The translations under genes and the position numbers were made by a program. A DNA stretch of 41,422 bases from an uncultured Butyrivibrio sp. (lineage in GTDB: Bacteria > Bacillota > Clostridia > Lachnospirales > Lachnospiraceae), in NCBI GenBank assembly GCA_946623755.1, contig CAMORK010000017.1:1-41422 (forward strand), given 5' to 3'. The notes below the pieces were generated by a model, which was given only the letters and a program-made list of their open reading frames with translations, searched no databases and was not told the origin of the DNA. This document shows, in pieces, positions 7,462-15,978 of the stretch (the first letter of the stretch is position 1; the number at the start of each line of letters is the position of its first letter).

Positions 7462-8433
7462 TTATTTGATAACTTCCCAGGTTACGCCCTTGGAATCCAG
7501 GAACTGACATGCTCTCTCAAGGTCTTTTTCCTCCATGTTAAGAACCAGGCTTCCGTAAACATCTTCCCTGAAGTCCTCAAGCTTGGCCCAGCAGATATTG
7601 AAATCCGTCTGAAGCTCCTGAGACATCTGGGTTACGATAGGCCTCTGATTGCCCTCTCCGAAGAAAAAGAGCTTTAGATTGATTCCGGTAGTAGGAAGTT
7701 TGTCTGACTCTTCGCGAAGGAAGTCTCTGATCTCTCTCTCCTTGGGCCATACGAAAAGCTGCTCCGGCTTACCTATGGCAAGCATCTGGCCGTGGCTTAG
7801 GAACGCTACTCTCTGACAGATCTGCTTTACAACTTCCATCTGATGAGTAACCACCACGATAGTGATGCCCATTTCTTTATTGATCTTCTGCAAAAGAGCC
7901 AGTATACCCTTTGTAATCTCCGGATCAAGTGCACTTGTAGCCTCATCGCAAAGAAGGATCTCCGGGTCAAGAACCAGCGCTCTTGCTATGGCAACTCTCT
8001 GCTTCTGTCCACCGGAAAGCTCACGGGGCTTGGCATGTATCTTTTCTTCGAGGCCGACAAGCTTTATGAGGTTCATGATCTTCTCTTTTGCCTCGGGAGT
8101 GTTTGTAGGAATTCCCCAAAACTTCATGGGAAGAGCCACGTTGTGATATACATCCAGTCTCTCAAGAAGATTGAAGCTCTGGAATATCATTCCCATTCTC
8201 TTCTGTAAAAGACGGAGCTCGCTCTTGTTCTTAACATCAACCAGCGTGCCGTCTACCCTTATCTCTCCTCTGTCATAGGTCTCAAGTCCGTTGATACACC
8301 TGAGTAGTGTGGATTTTCCTGCACCTGACTGACCGATTATTCCAAAGATCTCTCCTTTTTCTATATCCATGGAGACGTTCTTTAGCACCTCTGTTCTGTT
8401 GAAGGTCTTTTTAACATTTTTGATAGTTATCAT
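7462..8433 (-). CDS. metN: methionine ABC transporter ATP-binding protein MetN
   Basis: This is the ATPase of the methionine importer. It shows Walker A GQSGAGKST, the Q-loop IFQSFNLLERLDVYHNVALP, the signature LSGGQKQRVAIARAL, Walker B ILLCDEATSALD and the H-loop VVTHQM. The C-terminal NIL domain (about residues 245-323, with LQTDFNICWAKLEDF) is the regulatory methionine-binding domain that gives transinhibition in MetN proteins. I placed the start at ATG 8433 (MITIKNV); a TTG 15 nt further up has no better support. The RBS is weak (GGAA). A terminator separates it from metQ upstream, so it may use its own promoter (a TACAAT lies about 60 nt upstream) or readthrough. Confidence 0.94.
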   Translation of the reverse strand: MITIKNVKKTFNRTEVLKNVSMDIEKGEIFGIIGQSGAGKSTLLRCINGLETYDRGEIRVDGTLVDVKNKSELRLLQKRMGMIFQSFNLLERLDVYHNVALPMKFWGIPTNTPEAKEKIMNLIKLVGLEEKIHAKPRELSGGQKQRVAIARALVLDPEILLCDEATSALDPEITKGILALLQKINKEMGITIVVVTHQMEVVKQICQRVAFLSHGQMLAIGKPEQLFVWPKEREIRDFLREESDKLPTTGINLKLFFFGEGNQRPIVTQMSQELQTDFNICWAKLEDFREDVYGSLVLNMEEKDLERACQFLDSKGVTWEVIK

Positions 8434-8525
8434 TTCGTTTCGTTCCAATCTGATTTTGATAAGAGCTCTTTTGCCCTAAACATGCTTTATTGTACCACAA
8501 CACGTGCAGTTACGCATTATAAGGA

Positions 8526-8559
8526 AAAAGACACTCTGCGAATGGGCAGTGTGTCTTTT
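8526..8559. terminator. rho-independent terminator between metQ and metN
   Basis: The arms AAAAGACACTCTGC and GCAGTGTGTCTTTT pair over 14 bp with one mismatch around a 6-nt loop. CTTTTTCC follows on the minus strand. It lies 42 nt after the metQ stop and about 90 nt before the metN start. It likely makes metQ transcript more abundant than metNI, as is common for solute-binding proteins. Confidence 0.75.
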
Positions 8560-8600
8560 CTCTTTGGTAGGATTATTATGTTATGGCTATGGCTAATTGT

Positions 8601-9542
8601 TTACTGTGCGTCAATGAAAGAGGTAATAACTGCTCCCTTGTATGTGTCGTCGATGTACTTCTGAACCTTATCGGACTGAAGAGCCTTGATAAGAGCCTGT
8701 GTCTTTTCTGATGACTCGTTGCCCTCTTTAACAACAAGGAAGTTTGTTCTCTTTACTGTTGTCTCATCATCAAAAGTCTCGATATCAAGTGCAGGATACT
8801 CAGCGGGAAGACCTGCCTCAAGAGCGTAGTTTCCGTTGATTGTTGCTGCATCAAGATCAGGAAGTGAGAGTGGAAGGTTTGCTGCCTCAAGAGGTGTGAT
8901 CACATATCCGTGAGGGTTAGCATCCTTATCCTTGGTAAGTGTATCCTCTGTGTAGCTTGGATCTGTTCCGAAGTCACCCTTTGAAACAAGAAGTCCCTTC
9001 TGAACAAGAAGGTCAAGTCCTCTTGCGCCGTTATCAGGATCGTTAGGAATACCGATTGTTGCGCCATCGGGAATCTCTGAAAGGGCTTTATACTTCTGTG
9101 AGTAGATACCCATTGGCTCGATGTGGATGCCGGCTACAGCTGTAAGGTGAAGGCCTGCATCTGAGTTCTGCTGGTTCATGTAACCAAGAGTCTGGAAGTA
9201 GTTTGCATCAAGCTCTCCCTGCTCAAGTGATGTGTTAGGGAGTACATAATCTGAGAAAACAACTGTCTCAAGTTCCCATCCATCCTCTGCAAGAACCTCT
9301 TTTACGATGTTATCAAGGATCTCAGCGTGAGGTACAGGTGTTGCACCAACTGTGATCTTCTTGTCACCTGAATCTGCTGCAGCAGGTGCCTCTGCATCTG
9401 CAGGAGCTTCTGCCTGTGCTTCAGGTGCTGCCTCTGTAGTGTTGTCTGTAGTCTGAGCAGGTGCTGTATCGCCGCAACCTGTAAGGGCTCCAAGAGCCAG
9501 TGTTGTTGCAAGTACAAGGCTTGCTATTACTTTCTTTTTCAT
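8601..9542 (-). CDS. metQ: methionine-binding lipoprotein MetQ
   Basis: This is the membrane-anchored solute-binding protein of the MetNIQ importer (NlpA family). It has a lipoprotein signal MKKKVIASLV...LGALTGCG with lipidated Cys at about residue 23. An Ala/Glu/Thr-rich low-complexity linker (residues 28-60) tethers the domain. The binding domain starts at KKITVGATPVPHAEIL and has family blocks NTSLEQGELDANYFQTLGYMNQ and TIGIPNDPDNGARGL. GAGGAGGG lies 7 nt before the ATG at 9542. The gene is preceded by a good promoter with an overlapping dyad (9605-9634) and followed by a terminator. Confidence 0.94.
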   Translation of the reverse strand: MKKKVIASLVLATTLALGALTGCGDTAPAQTTDNTTEAAPEAQAEAPADAEAPAAADSGDKKITVGATPVPHAEILDNIVKEVLAEDGWELETVVFSDYVLPNTSLEQGELDANYFQTLGYMNQQNSDAGLHLTAVAGIHIEPMGIYSQKYKALSEIPDGATIGIPNDPDNGARGLDLLVQKGLLVSKGDFGTDPSYTEDTLTKDKDANPHGYVITPLEAANLPLSLPDLDAATINGNYALEAGLPAEYPALDIETFDDETTVKRTNFLVVKEGNESSEKTQALIKALQSDKVQKYIDDTYKGAVITSFIDAQ

Positions 9543-9604
9543 AATTTCCCTCCTCGTTCCGCCTGGATAAGCGGTTCATATCTTTGTTTTCTTTGATTTA
9601 CTAT

Positions 9605-9634
9605 AATATACCCCTCTGATTGCACCCTTGCAAT
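9605..9634 (-). promoter_or_regulatory. metQ promoter with dyad operator over the -35
   Basis: On the minus strand, TTGCAA (9633-9628), a 17-nt spacer and TATATT (9610-9605) form a sigma-A promoter. A perfect dyad ATTGCA-N4-TGCAAT occupies 9619-9634 and covers the -35. It contains T-N11-A spacing as expected for LysR-type regulators, and a LysR gene ends 45 nt upstream. Regulation by that protein is inference. Confidence 0.6.
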
Positions 9635-9678
9635 ATCGAGAGAATTATAGACGCCGATAAATATAGCTTATAGGGTGA

Positions 9679-10581
9679 TCAGATTTCTTTATGCCTCTCA
9701 AGCTTCTCCACGAAGGTCCTGCCCATTTCACTGAGTTCCTGGCCTTTTCTGGTGATGTAGCCAAAGGTCAGCATCTCATCTTCTTTGAGCTTGATCACTC
9801 TGATGTCAGATGAAGTCTTGCCCTCGCCGAGCATGGCTGCGCCGACAGCGTAACCGTCAAGTCCAAGCATCAGCTCGATGGATGTGGCTCTTTCGTTGGT
9901 TGAGATCACCTTCTTGTAATCGTAGGTAGCAAGGGCTTCTTCTCTATAGTAAAAAGAGGTGTTGTCACCCTGATCAAATACCATGCAGGGGTAATCCTGA
10001 AGATCATCAAGGGAAAGCTCTTTTGCATCAGCCAGAGGATGGTCCTTGCTGAGGTATACGTATGTATCTCGGGAAAAGAGCTCATGAAACTCCAGCGCTG
10101 CATCCACAAATATCTTCTTAAATGTCGCCTTGTTAAAGTCGCTCAGAGCAATAACGCCGACTTCGCTCTTTAAGGTCTTAACATCCTCAATCACCTCACT
10201 GGTCTGTGTTTCACGGATTGAGAACTGATACTCGGGAAGATCAAACTCTTTTACCGTATCAATAAATGCATCAACAGCTATGGTGTAATGCTGCATGGAA
10301 ACTGAGAATGTAGGTCTCTCATTCTTGGAATTAAGATACCTGTCCTCGACCTTTTCAAACTGTTCCACGGCATTTCTTGCATATGCAATAAAAGAAGCTC
10401 CGGCTGCTGTTGTCACCACGCCGTTGTGGACTCTTTCAAATATCTGAATGCCAAGCTCACTCTCAAGGTCTCTGACTGCACTTGAAAGACCGGGCTGTGA
10501 AACATAGAGCCTGTCTGCAGCCTTTCTCATGGAGCACTCTTCGTCGATGGCAATGACATATTTAAGCTGAAGTATAGTCAT
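9679..10581 (-). CDS. LysR-family transcriptional regulator, probably of sulfur amino acid genes
   Basis: The N-terminal winged helix-turn-helix spans about residues 1-60 (MTILQLKYVIAIDEECSMRK, then AADRLYVSQPGLSSAVRDLE). It is followed by a periplasmic-binding-like effector domain. The ATG at 10581 is the start: GAGGAG (10594-10589) lies 7 nt before it, whereas a GTG at 10596 lies before the RBS and can be dismissed. It sits between the metB/C-type gene and metQ, so a role in cysteine/methionine control (as CysB, CmbR, MtaR or YtlI in other bacteria) is likely but inferred. Its own promoter reads TTGATT-N18-TATCAT (10644-10615), with an inverted repeat TGTTCAAA/TTTGAACA reaching the start codon that could allow autoregulation. 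Confidence 0.9.
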   Translation of the reverse strand: MTILQLKYVIAIDEECSMRKAADRLYVSQPGLSSAVRDLESELGIQIFERVHNGVVTTAAGASFIAYARNAVEQFEKVEDRYLNSKNERPTFSVSMQHYTIAVDAFIDTVKEFDLPEYQFSIRETQTSEVIEDVKTLKSEVGVIALSDFNKATFKKIFVDAALEFHELFSRDTYVYLSKDHPLADAKELSLDDLQDYPCMVFDQGDNTSFYYREEALATYDYKKVISTNERATSIELMLGLDGYAVGAAMLGEGKTSSDIRVIKLKEDEMLTFGYITRKGQELSEMGRTFVEKLERHKEI

Positions 10582-10644
10582 GTTCAAACTCCTCACACCA
10601 AATTATTTTTGAACATGATAGCACACTTTTCGTCTTTAAATCAA
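10581..10644 (-). promoter_or_regulatory. promoter and inverted repeat upstream of the LysR gene
   Basis: TTGATT (10644-10639), an 18-nt spacer and TATCAT (10620-10615) are seen on the minus strand. The inverted repeat TGTTCAAA (10581-10588) / TTTGAACA (10608-10615) overlaps the -10 edge, the RBS region and the ATG. It could be an autoregulatory site; this is a reading of symmetry only. Confidence 0.45.
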
Positions 10645-10670
10645 TAAAGTATAAAAATCCCATTAATATT

Positions 10671-11822
10671 TTAAAGAAGGAATGAATAAAAGGTCTGCTC
10701 AAGATCTGCGATCAGATCATCCGCATTCTCTATTCCAACCGAAAGTCTAAGAAGTCTGTCGGTTATACCGTTCTTTTTAAGCAAATCCTTTGGCACGTCC
10801 GCATGAGTCTGCGTCAGAGGGTATGTCACAAGTGTCTCAGTTCCTCCAAGACTCTCAGCAAAATATATGAGCTTCAGATTCTTTAAGATATGCTCCACAA
10901 GCTCTTTTGATGTAACCTCAAAGCTCAGCATTGCACCGAACCCCCTGGCTTGCCTCGAAGAAATCTTATAACCCGGGTGCTCCGGAAGTCCCGGATAAAT
11001 CACCCTGGTCACGTACTTACTGCTCTTAAGATACTCCGCGATCTTGAAGGCATTCTCCTGTGCGCGGTCAAGTCTTACCGACAACGTCCTGATTCCCCTT
11101 AAGATCAGCCAGCTGTCAAAAGGTGAAAGCCCTGCACCTGTTGTCTTGTAGATAAAGCGCAGGCGCTCATCAAGCTCTTTATCCTTAACAACCACAAATC
11201 CTCCGATGGTATCGTGGTGTCCTCCCAGGAACTTGGTTCCTGAGTGAATGACAATATCAGCACCAAGATCCAAGGGATTTTGGAAATAAGGTGAAAGGAA
11301 CGTGTTGTCAACGATAAGCAGTGCATCCCTCTTGTGCGCCTCCACCGCAAGCTCCGCAATATCCGTTACGTTCATCATCGGATTGGTGGGTGTCTCAAGA
11401 TACACAGCCCTGGTATTATTCTGGAAAAGAGATCTGTAATCCCCGCTGCTTAAGTCCCCGGTAGTGAAGGTCAGACCGTTCTTTTTACTGATCTCGTTAA
11501 AGAGCCGGATGCTTCCGCCGTAGAGATCCGAATCAACTATAAAGTGATCATCCGGTTTGAACAGCTCCATCACTGTTGCTACTGCTGCCATTCCGCTGGC
11601 AAAGGCCATTGCATCAGTTCCGTGCTCAAGCTGAGCAACCACGTACTCCAGCTGCTGCCTTGTTGGATTCTGCATTCTCGTGTAGTCAAATCCCGTACTC
11701 TCGCCAAGTCCCCTGTGTGCGAAAGTTGCCGACTGATATATCGGGAAACTCAAAGCTCCCCACTGATCTGCAATTGACTTATCATTCAGTTGACAGACCG
11801 TCTCTATACTGTAATCTTCCAT
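10671..11822 (-). CDS. Cys/Met metabolism PLP enzyme, cystathionine gamma-synthase or beta-lyase type (MetB/MetC)
   Basis: This is a fold type I PLP enzyme of trans-sulfuration. The PLP lysine is in IHSGTKFLGGHHDTIGG (about residue 200). Other family blocks are YTRMQNPTRQQLE, AFASGMAAV, DLYGGSIRLF, ETPTNPMMNV, VDNTFLSPYFQNPL and SLGGTETLVTYP near the C-terminus. The 383-aa length is right. The enzyme could join O-acyl-homoserine with cysteine or cleave cystathionine; sequence alone does not separate these. GGGAGGAG precedes ATG 11822. A perfect 38-bp inverted repeat lies just upstream, between this gene and patB. The LysR gene follows 89 nt downstream with its own promoter. Confidence 0.9.
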   Translation of the reverse strand: MEDYSIETVCQLNDKSIADQWGALSFPIYQSATFAHRGLGESTGFDYTRMQNPTRQQLEYVVAQLEHGTDAMAFASGMAAVATVMELFKPDDHFIVDSDLYGGSIRLFNEISKKNGLTFTTGDLSSGDYRSLFQNNTRAVYLETPTNPMMNVTDIAELAVEAHKRDALLIVDNTFLSPYFQNPLDLGADIVIHSGTKFLGGHHDTIGGFVVVKDKELDERLRFIYKTTGAGLSPFDSWLILRGIRTLSVRLDRAQENAFKIAEYLKSSKYVTRVIYPGLPEHPGYKISSRQARGFGAMLSFEVTSKELVEHILKNLKLIYFAESLGGTETLVTYPLTQTHADVPKDLLKKNGITDRLLRLSVGIENADDLIADLEQTFYSFLL

Positions 11823-11842
11823 CTATGTCTCCTCCCGGAATT

Positions 11843-11923
11843 GGTGAGTCACTGGGGACGTTTCAGTTTGACTCATTTTGATTCGCAAAATGAGTCAAAC
11901 TGAAACGTCCCCAGTGACTCACC
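11843..11923. repeat. dispersed GAGTCA/GGGGACG element, copy 2: perfect 38-bp inverted repeat
   Basis: The left arm (11843-11880) begins GGTGAGTCACTGGGGACG; the right arm (11886-11923) is its exact reverse complement, with a 5-nt loop ATTCG. It fills most of the 106-nt gap between patB and the metB/C-type gene, ending 5 nt before the patB stop. As RNA it would form a very stable hairpin that could attenuate transcription or protect mRNA ends. There is no T-run at either end, so it is not a standard terminator. Confidence 0.95.
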
Positions 11924-11928
11924 TCAAC

Positions 11929-13098
11929 TCAAAGTGCCTGACCAAGCTGTTCCAATGCCTGCTTTAGTATTGACCTTGGACACGCAATGTTGATCCTCTC
12001 AAAAAGCTTTGTCTCTTTTCCGAATATGATCCCCGGATCAAGCCAGAGCTTTGCCCTGTTTACTATGATGTCCTCAAGCTCCTTGTGGTCATCTGTAACT
12101 TCAGAAAAATCAAGCCATATAAGATAAGTTCCCTCAGGCTCAACGAGCTTAACCTGCGGAATATTTTCCTTAAGGTAGCTCCTCACATAATCAAGATTTC
12201 CCTTGAGATACTCAAGAAGTTCATCCAGCCACTGCTCTCCCTTTGTGTAGACCGACATGCAGGCAACCATTCCAAGAACGTTTGGCTGTGAATAGCCCGC
12301 AGCTTCGTTTTCTCTGTCAAAAGACCTGTGCATCTCCTTATCGGGAATGATAATATTTGCAACCTGAAGTCCCGCCAGGTTAAAGGTCTTGCTGGGAGAT
12401 GTTCCAAGTACCAGTCTCTTTCTGAGGTCCGGTGCAAGGCTCATAAATGATGTGTGCTTAAATCCCGGATAAACAAAATCCGAATGGATCTCATCAGCAA
12501 ACACATATACCCCATGTCTGTCACAGATTTCAGCCAGCCTTGTGAGTTCATCCTCGCTCCAGACTCTTCCCACAGGATTGTGCGGACTGCAGAGCAGGAA
12601 CATCTTTACATTATTGTCAATGATCTTTTGCTCAAAATCCTCAAAATCTATTTCATAGTGCCCGTCCTTGTAAACAAGCTGATTGTTTACGACTTTTCTT
12701 TTGTTGAGAACTATGGTCTCTGAGAAAGGATAGTACACCGGCTGCTGAATGATAACAGCATCGCCGGGCTCGGTAAAAGACCTTATGGCAATTGCAATTG
12801 CATAGACAACTCCCGGTGTTACCGTTATGTCTCCACCGTCAAAGGTAAAACCATGTCTTCTCTCATACCACTCTTTTACTATATTTCTGTATTTATCACC
12901 CGGATCAGTGTAACCGAATACTCCGTGCTCTACTCTGTCCGAAATATCTTTTACCACTTCGTCGGGAAGTCTGAAATCCATATCAGCAACCCAGAGGGGA
13001 AGCAGGTCATCCCTGCCCTTCCTTTGCATCCCAAAGTCCCACTTGATACAATCGGTATTTTTTCTGTCAATAATCCTGTCAAAATCGTATTTCCCCAT
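11929..13098 (-). CDS. patB: PatB/MalY-type aminotransferase with C-S lyase activity (cystathionine beta-lyase)
   Basis: PatB/MalY proteins are class I/II aminotransferase-fold PLP enzymes that act as C-S beta-lyases on cystathionine or cysteine. The N-terminal signature WVADMDFRLPDEV (about residues 36-48) is typical of this group. Further blocks are GVVYAI, QQPVYYPF, CSPHNPVGRVW, FADEIHSDFVY and the PLP lysine in GTSPSKTFNLAGLQ. The length, 389 aa, is normal. I use ATG 13098 (preceded by TGAGGTGGCT); a GTG two codons earlier is possible but lies in the RBS. It is downstream of cysK with a hairpin between them, and upstream of the metB/C-type gene, consistent with trans-sulfuration from cysteine to homocysteine. 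Confidence 0.92.
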   Translation of the reverse strand: MGKYDFDRIIDRKNTDCIKWDFGMQRKGRDDLLPLWVADMDFRLPDEVVKDISDRVEHGVFGYTDPGDKYRNIVKEWYERRHGFTFDGGDITVTPGVVYAIAIAIRSFTEPGDAVIIQQPVYYPFSETIVLNKRKVVNNQLVYKDGHYEIDFEDFEQKIIDNNVKMFLLCSPHNPVGRVWSEDELTRLAEICDRHGVYVFADEIHSDFVYPGFKHTSFMSLAPDLRKRLVLGTSPSKTFNLAGLQVANIIIPDKEMHRSFDRENEAAGYSQPNVLGMVACMSVYTKGEQWLDELLEYLKGNLDYVRSYLKENIPQVKLVEPEGTYLIWLDFSEVTDDHKELEDIIVNRAKLWLDPGIIFGKETKLFERINIACPRSILKQALEQLGQAL

Positions 13099-13122
13099 AG
13101 CCACCTCATTTATTTATGATAA

Positions 13123-13152
13123 TTGCTCCACAGCAAATGAGCCGTGGAGCAA
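13123..13152 (-). terminator. hairpin between cysK and patB, weak terminator or attenuator
   Basis: TTGCTCCAC and GTGGAGCAA pair perfectly over 9 bp around a 12-nt loop. On the minus strand ATTATCATAAA follows, which is only weakly T-rich. It may lower patB transcription relative to cysK. Confidence 0.5.
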
Positions 13153-13192
13153 CCTTAATATTTTATGAAAAAGAAACTTCTGTAAACTCTTA

Positions 13193-14128
13193 TCAGTCTG
13201 CAAAGAGAGGTGTTGAAAGATATCTGTCACCTGAGTCGGGAAGAAGTACTACTATGTTCTTGCCCTTGTTCTCTTCTCTGCCGGCTACGATTGTTGCTGC
13301 CTTGAGGGCCGCACCTGATGAAATACCAACCAGGATTCCTTCTGAAACTGCAAATCTCTTGCCCTCTGCAAATGCATCCTCGTTTGAGATTGCGATGACT
13401 TCATCGTATACCTTGGTGTTAAGTGTCTCGGGAACAAATCCGGCTCCGATACCCTGGATCTTGTGAGGTCCTGCTGTTCCCTGTGAGAGAACGGGACTTG
13501 ATTCAGGCTCAACAGCGATGATCTTGACATCCGGATTTAAATCTTTGAGGAACTCACCGACACCTGTGATGGTTCCACCTGTGCCGACACCTGCGACAAA
13601 GATATCAACCTGTCCGTCTGTCTGCTTCCAGATTTCAGGACCAGTGGTTTTTCTGTGGATAGCAGGATTTGCCGGATTTACAAACTGACCAAGGATGATC
13701 GCACCTTCGATCTCTTTCTCAAGCTCTTCAGCTTTGGCGATGGCGCCCTTCATTCCCTTTGCGCCTTCTGTAAGAACGATCTCAGCACCGTATGCCTTAA
13801 GGAGATTTCTTCTCTCAACACTCATTGTATCCGGAAGTGTAAGAATTGCTCTGTATCCCTTGGCTGCTGCCACAGCTGCAAGACCGATTCCTGTATTGCC
13901 GCTGGTAGGCTCGATGATTGTTGCTCCGGGCTTTAATTTGCCGCTCTTTTCAGCATCCTCGATCATGCTGAGTGCTACTCTGTCCTTGACCGATCCTGCA
14001 GGATTTAGGTACTCGAGCTTTGCAAGTATTGTTGCTCCTGTAACTCCTGCATTCTTACTGTAATTATTAAGTTTAAGAAGAGGTGTTCTTCCGATAAGTT
14101 CCAATGCGCTTTCTTTTATGTCTGCCAT
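13193..14128 (-). CDS. cysK: cysteine synthase (O-acetylserine sulfhydrylase)
   Basis: CysK condenses O-acetylserine and sulfide to cysteine in the cytoplasm, using PLP. The PLP-lysine motif [12 protein letters not shown] is at about residues 36-47. The substrate/phosphate loop is [12 protein letters not shown]. The glycine loop [13 protein letters not shown] and the C-terminal [10 protein letters not shown] are classical. The length, 311 aa, is normal. The ATG 14128 is chosen because GGAGGAAAACATC precedes it; a TTG upstream overlaps the RBS. A TATAAT lies at 14153-14148, but it would leave a very short leader, so I do not call it. It follows the nitroreductase gene by 125 nt and probably receives readthrough from the sulfur-uptake operon. 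Confidence 0.96.
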   Translation of the reverse strand: MADIKESALELIGRTPLLKLNNYSKNAGVTGATILAKLEYLNPAGSVKDRVALSMIEDAEKSGKLKPGATIIEPTSGNTGIGLAAVAAAKGYRAILTLPDTMSVERRNLLKAYGAEIVLTEGAKGMKGAIAKAEELEKEIEGAIILGQFVNPANPAIHRKTTGPEIWKQTDGQVDIFVAGVGTGGTITGVGEFLKDLNPDVKIIAVEPESSPVLSQGTAGPHKIQGIGAGFVPETLNTKVYDEVIAISNEDAFAEGKRFAVSEGILVGISSGAALKAATIVAGREENKGKNIVVLLPDSGDRYLSTPLFAD

Positions 14129-14224
14129 GATGTTTTCCTCCAATCAGATTATATACTCTTGTTTTGATATTTAGATACTATCATGTGTAAAGAACTTTGA
14201 AAATTAAAGAAAGCTTATCGTAAG

Positions 14225-14248
14225 GTATAAGGCCTCCTTATCTTATAC
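14225..14248 (-). promoter_or_regulatory. hairpin in the leader between the nitroreductase gene and cysK
   Basis: GTATAAG and CTTATAC pair over 7 bp around a 10-nt loop that contains GGAGG on the minus strand. It starts 5 nt after the nitroreductase stop. No T-run follows, so it is not a clear terminator. It may be an mRNA stabiliser or regulator. Confidence 0.3.
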
Positions 14249-14253
14249 GTATA

Positions 14254-15156
14254 TTACAGTCTTCCGAGCACCGCCTCATCAACACTGAGTCTGAGCGGCG
14301 GATGAGGAGTCTGATCTCCGTATCCCACATCAACATAAGTCACAAGTCTGATGTAATCAGGCAGATTAAACTTCTTCTTTAATCTGTCGCAGAATTCATC
14401 GTTGGGGAATGTGAGCCATACTCCCTCAAGTCCTGCTGCGTGAGCTGCAAGCACGATGTTCTGACCTGCTGCACCGGCATCAAGAAGCCTGTTCCTGTTT
14501 GGTGTAAAGTCGTTAGCTCTGTAAGCTCTCAAATCCTGGCAGATAACAAGATGGATTGGACCTCCAGGAACATCGCTTCCCTTAAAGAGCCCGGGCTCAT
14601 TCTTTTCCCTTACCACCAGATATCTTATTGACTGAACGTTGCATCCGTGTGCTGCCCAGAGTCCGGCGTCAAGGACCTTGTTTATGATCTCATCCGGAAC
14701 ATCCTGATCCTTGAACTCTCTGACAGATCTGCGCTCGTATAGGATTGTGAAGAAATCCTCTTCCATCTGTTTGGTCACTTCGTGTGGCTTATACGGTGAA
14801 AGATCTACCGGCTCACCCTTTGAGAGCTTCTCTGCACTCTCAACCAGGAAAGTGACATATTTGTACTCAGGAAGATCATGTGAGAGTTCCCTTCTGTCCC
14901 ATACTCTTAAAAACTTCTTGGCTATATCCGCCTGCTTATCGCTGAGAGTTTTGCCCCTGTACTGGTTTGCATAAAGCTGTATTTCCAAAGTATGGTGGCT
15001 GCGCTCTCTCATTCTTGCCCTGAACTCTGTCTCATCCATCTCAAAGAGCTCGTCCTCTGTGAGCGCTGAATTTCTCTGATATATGGCCATTACCTCTTCA
15101 AAAGGCTGGTAATCCATGCAAGTATCATGAAAATTATTGTAATTTGAGTCTGACAT
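14254..15156 (-). CDS. nitroreductase-family flavoprotein with N-terminal extension
   Basis: The C-terminal domain (about residues 130-290) is a nitroreductase fold, FMN-dependent: LYERRSVREFKDQDV (FMN phosphate site), LDAGLWAAHGCNVQSIRYLVV, then DAGAAGQNIVLAAHAAGLEGVW and the final GYGDQTPHPPLR. The first ~130 residues are an acidic, charged, mostly helical extension unlike minimal nitroreductases (about 170-220 aa). The real substrate is unknown; such enzymes reduce nitro groups, quinones or C=C/C=N bonds, or oxidise thiazolines to thiazoles in biosynthetic settings. It lies 17 nt after ssuB as the last gene of the six-gene sulfur operon, with a strong GGAGG, so a job in processing the imported compound is a fair inference. 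Confidence 0.85.
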   Translation of the reverse strand: MSDSNYNNFHDTCMDYQPFEEVMAIYQRNSALTEDELFEMDETEFRARMRERSHHTLEIQLYANQYRGKTLSDKQADIAKKFLRVWDRRELSHDLPEYKYVTFLVESAEKLSKGEPVDLSPYKPHEVTKQMEEDFFTILYERRSVREFKDQDVPDEIINKVLDAGLWAAHGCNVQSIRYLVVREKNEPGLFKGSDVPGGPIHLVICQDLRAYRANDFTPNRNRLLDAGAAGQNIVLAAHAAGLEGVWLTFPNDEFCDRLKKKFNLPDYIRLVTYVDVGYGDQTPHPPLRLSVDEAVLGRL

Positions 15157-15173
15157 CTTTCTCCTCCCTCCAA

Positions 15174-15953
15174 TCAGATAACAAAATCATTGTCTGTCTT
15201 GACAGCGCCTCTGCTGATATCCGCTACGATCTTCGATGCTATATGTACAAGGTATTCATCACTTCTGCTTCTTGGATGAGGCGCATTGATCCTGTACTCG
15301 CTTTGTATCACACTGGGCCTTGGGCTCAGAAGAATTACTCTGTCCGAGAGAAAGACCGCTTCGTTGATGTCATGTGTGATGAACAGCACCGTTTTCTTTT
15401 CCTTCTGATGGATCCTGACAAGCTCCTCCTGCAGTGTGCATCTTGTGAGATGGTCAACTGCACTGAAGGGCTCGTCCATAAGTGTCACCTTGGGATTCAT
15501 GATAAGCGTCCTGGCAATACCTGCTCTCTGGCGCATTCCGCCTGAGAGCTGTGAAGGATACTTATCCTCGAAGCCTTTGAGATTCATCAGATCAAGGTAC
15601 TTTTCAAGCCTGGATTCCTGCTCAGCCTTAGGCACTTTTGCAACTTCCATGCCATACAATATGTTTTTCTTTACTGTCTTCCATGGGAAAAGAGCTGCAT
15701 CCTGGAATACCACTCCTATGTCCCTGCTGGTTCCGGTTACAGGTTTTTCCCCAATGATAACCTCTCCGAAAGTCTGGCTGTGGAGCCCTGCAACTATCTC
15801 AAGCAGTGTACTTTTCCCGCAGCCTGATGGTCCTACGATGCTTACAAACTCTCCATCTTCAATTTCAAGATCAATATTCTTAATAGCTTCAACGGGATTT
15901 CCGTCACCATCCACATATGTTTTGGCTACGTTTTTTATCAGAATCTTTGGCAT
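15174..15953 (-). CDS. ABC transporter ATP-binding protein, SsuB/TauB family
   Basis: This is the ATPase of an importer of the nitrate/sulfonate/taurine (NitT/TauT) class. Motifs are Walker A GPSGCGKST, Q-loop VFQDAALFPWKTVKKNI, signature LSGGMRQRAGIARTL, Walker B VTLMDEPFSAVD and H-loop FITHDINEAVFLSDRV. The 259-aa length is typical. AGAGG lies 8 nt before ATG 15953. It is the partner of the adjacent permease and binding protein. Sulfonate, taurine, thiazoline or another small organic compound may be carried; the sulfur context favours an organosulfur substrate, which is inference. Confidence 0.92.
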   Translation of the reverse strand: MPKILIKNVAKTYVDGDGNPVEAIKNIDLEIEDGEFVSIVGPSGCGKSTLLEIVAGLHSQTFGEVIIGEKPVTGTSRDIGVVFQDAALFPWKTVKKNILYGMEVAKVPKAEQESRLEKYLDLMNLKGFEDKYPSQLSGGMRQRAGIARTLIMNPKVTLMDEPFSAVDHLTRCTLQEELVRIHQKEKKTVLFITHDINEAVFLSDRVILLSPRPSVIQSEYRINAPHPRSRSDEYLVHIASKIVADISRGAVKTDNDFVI

Positions 15954-15978
15954 GATATGTACCTCTCATTTTCAAGTA

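Noticed and set aside
9668..9676. A third copy of the CCTATAAG promoter motif upstream of metQ
   Set aside because: Only the 8-bp core matches; the TGTCTT..TACAAAA part and the promoter spacing are missing.
9543..9678. SAM (S-box), T-box or other methionine riboswitch upstream of metQ or metY
   Set aside because: The leaders are short, and I found no conserved S-box or T-box core sequence; a protein operator explains metQ better.
10582..10596. GTG start for the LysR protein
   Set aside because: The RBS GAGGAG lies downstream of that GTG; the ATG at 10581 has the right spacing.
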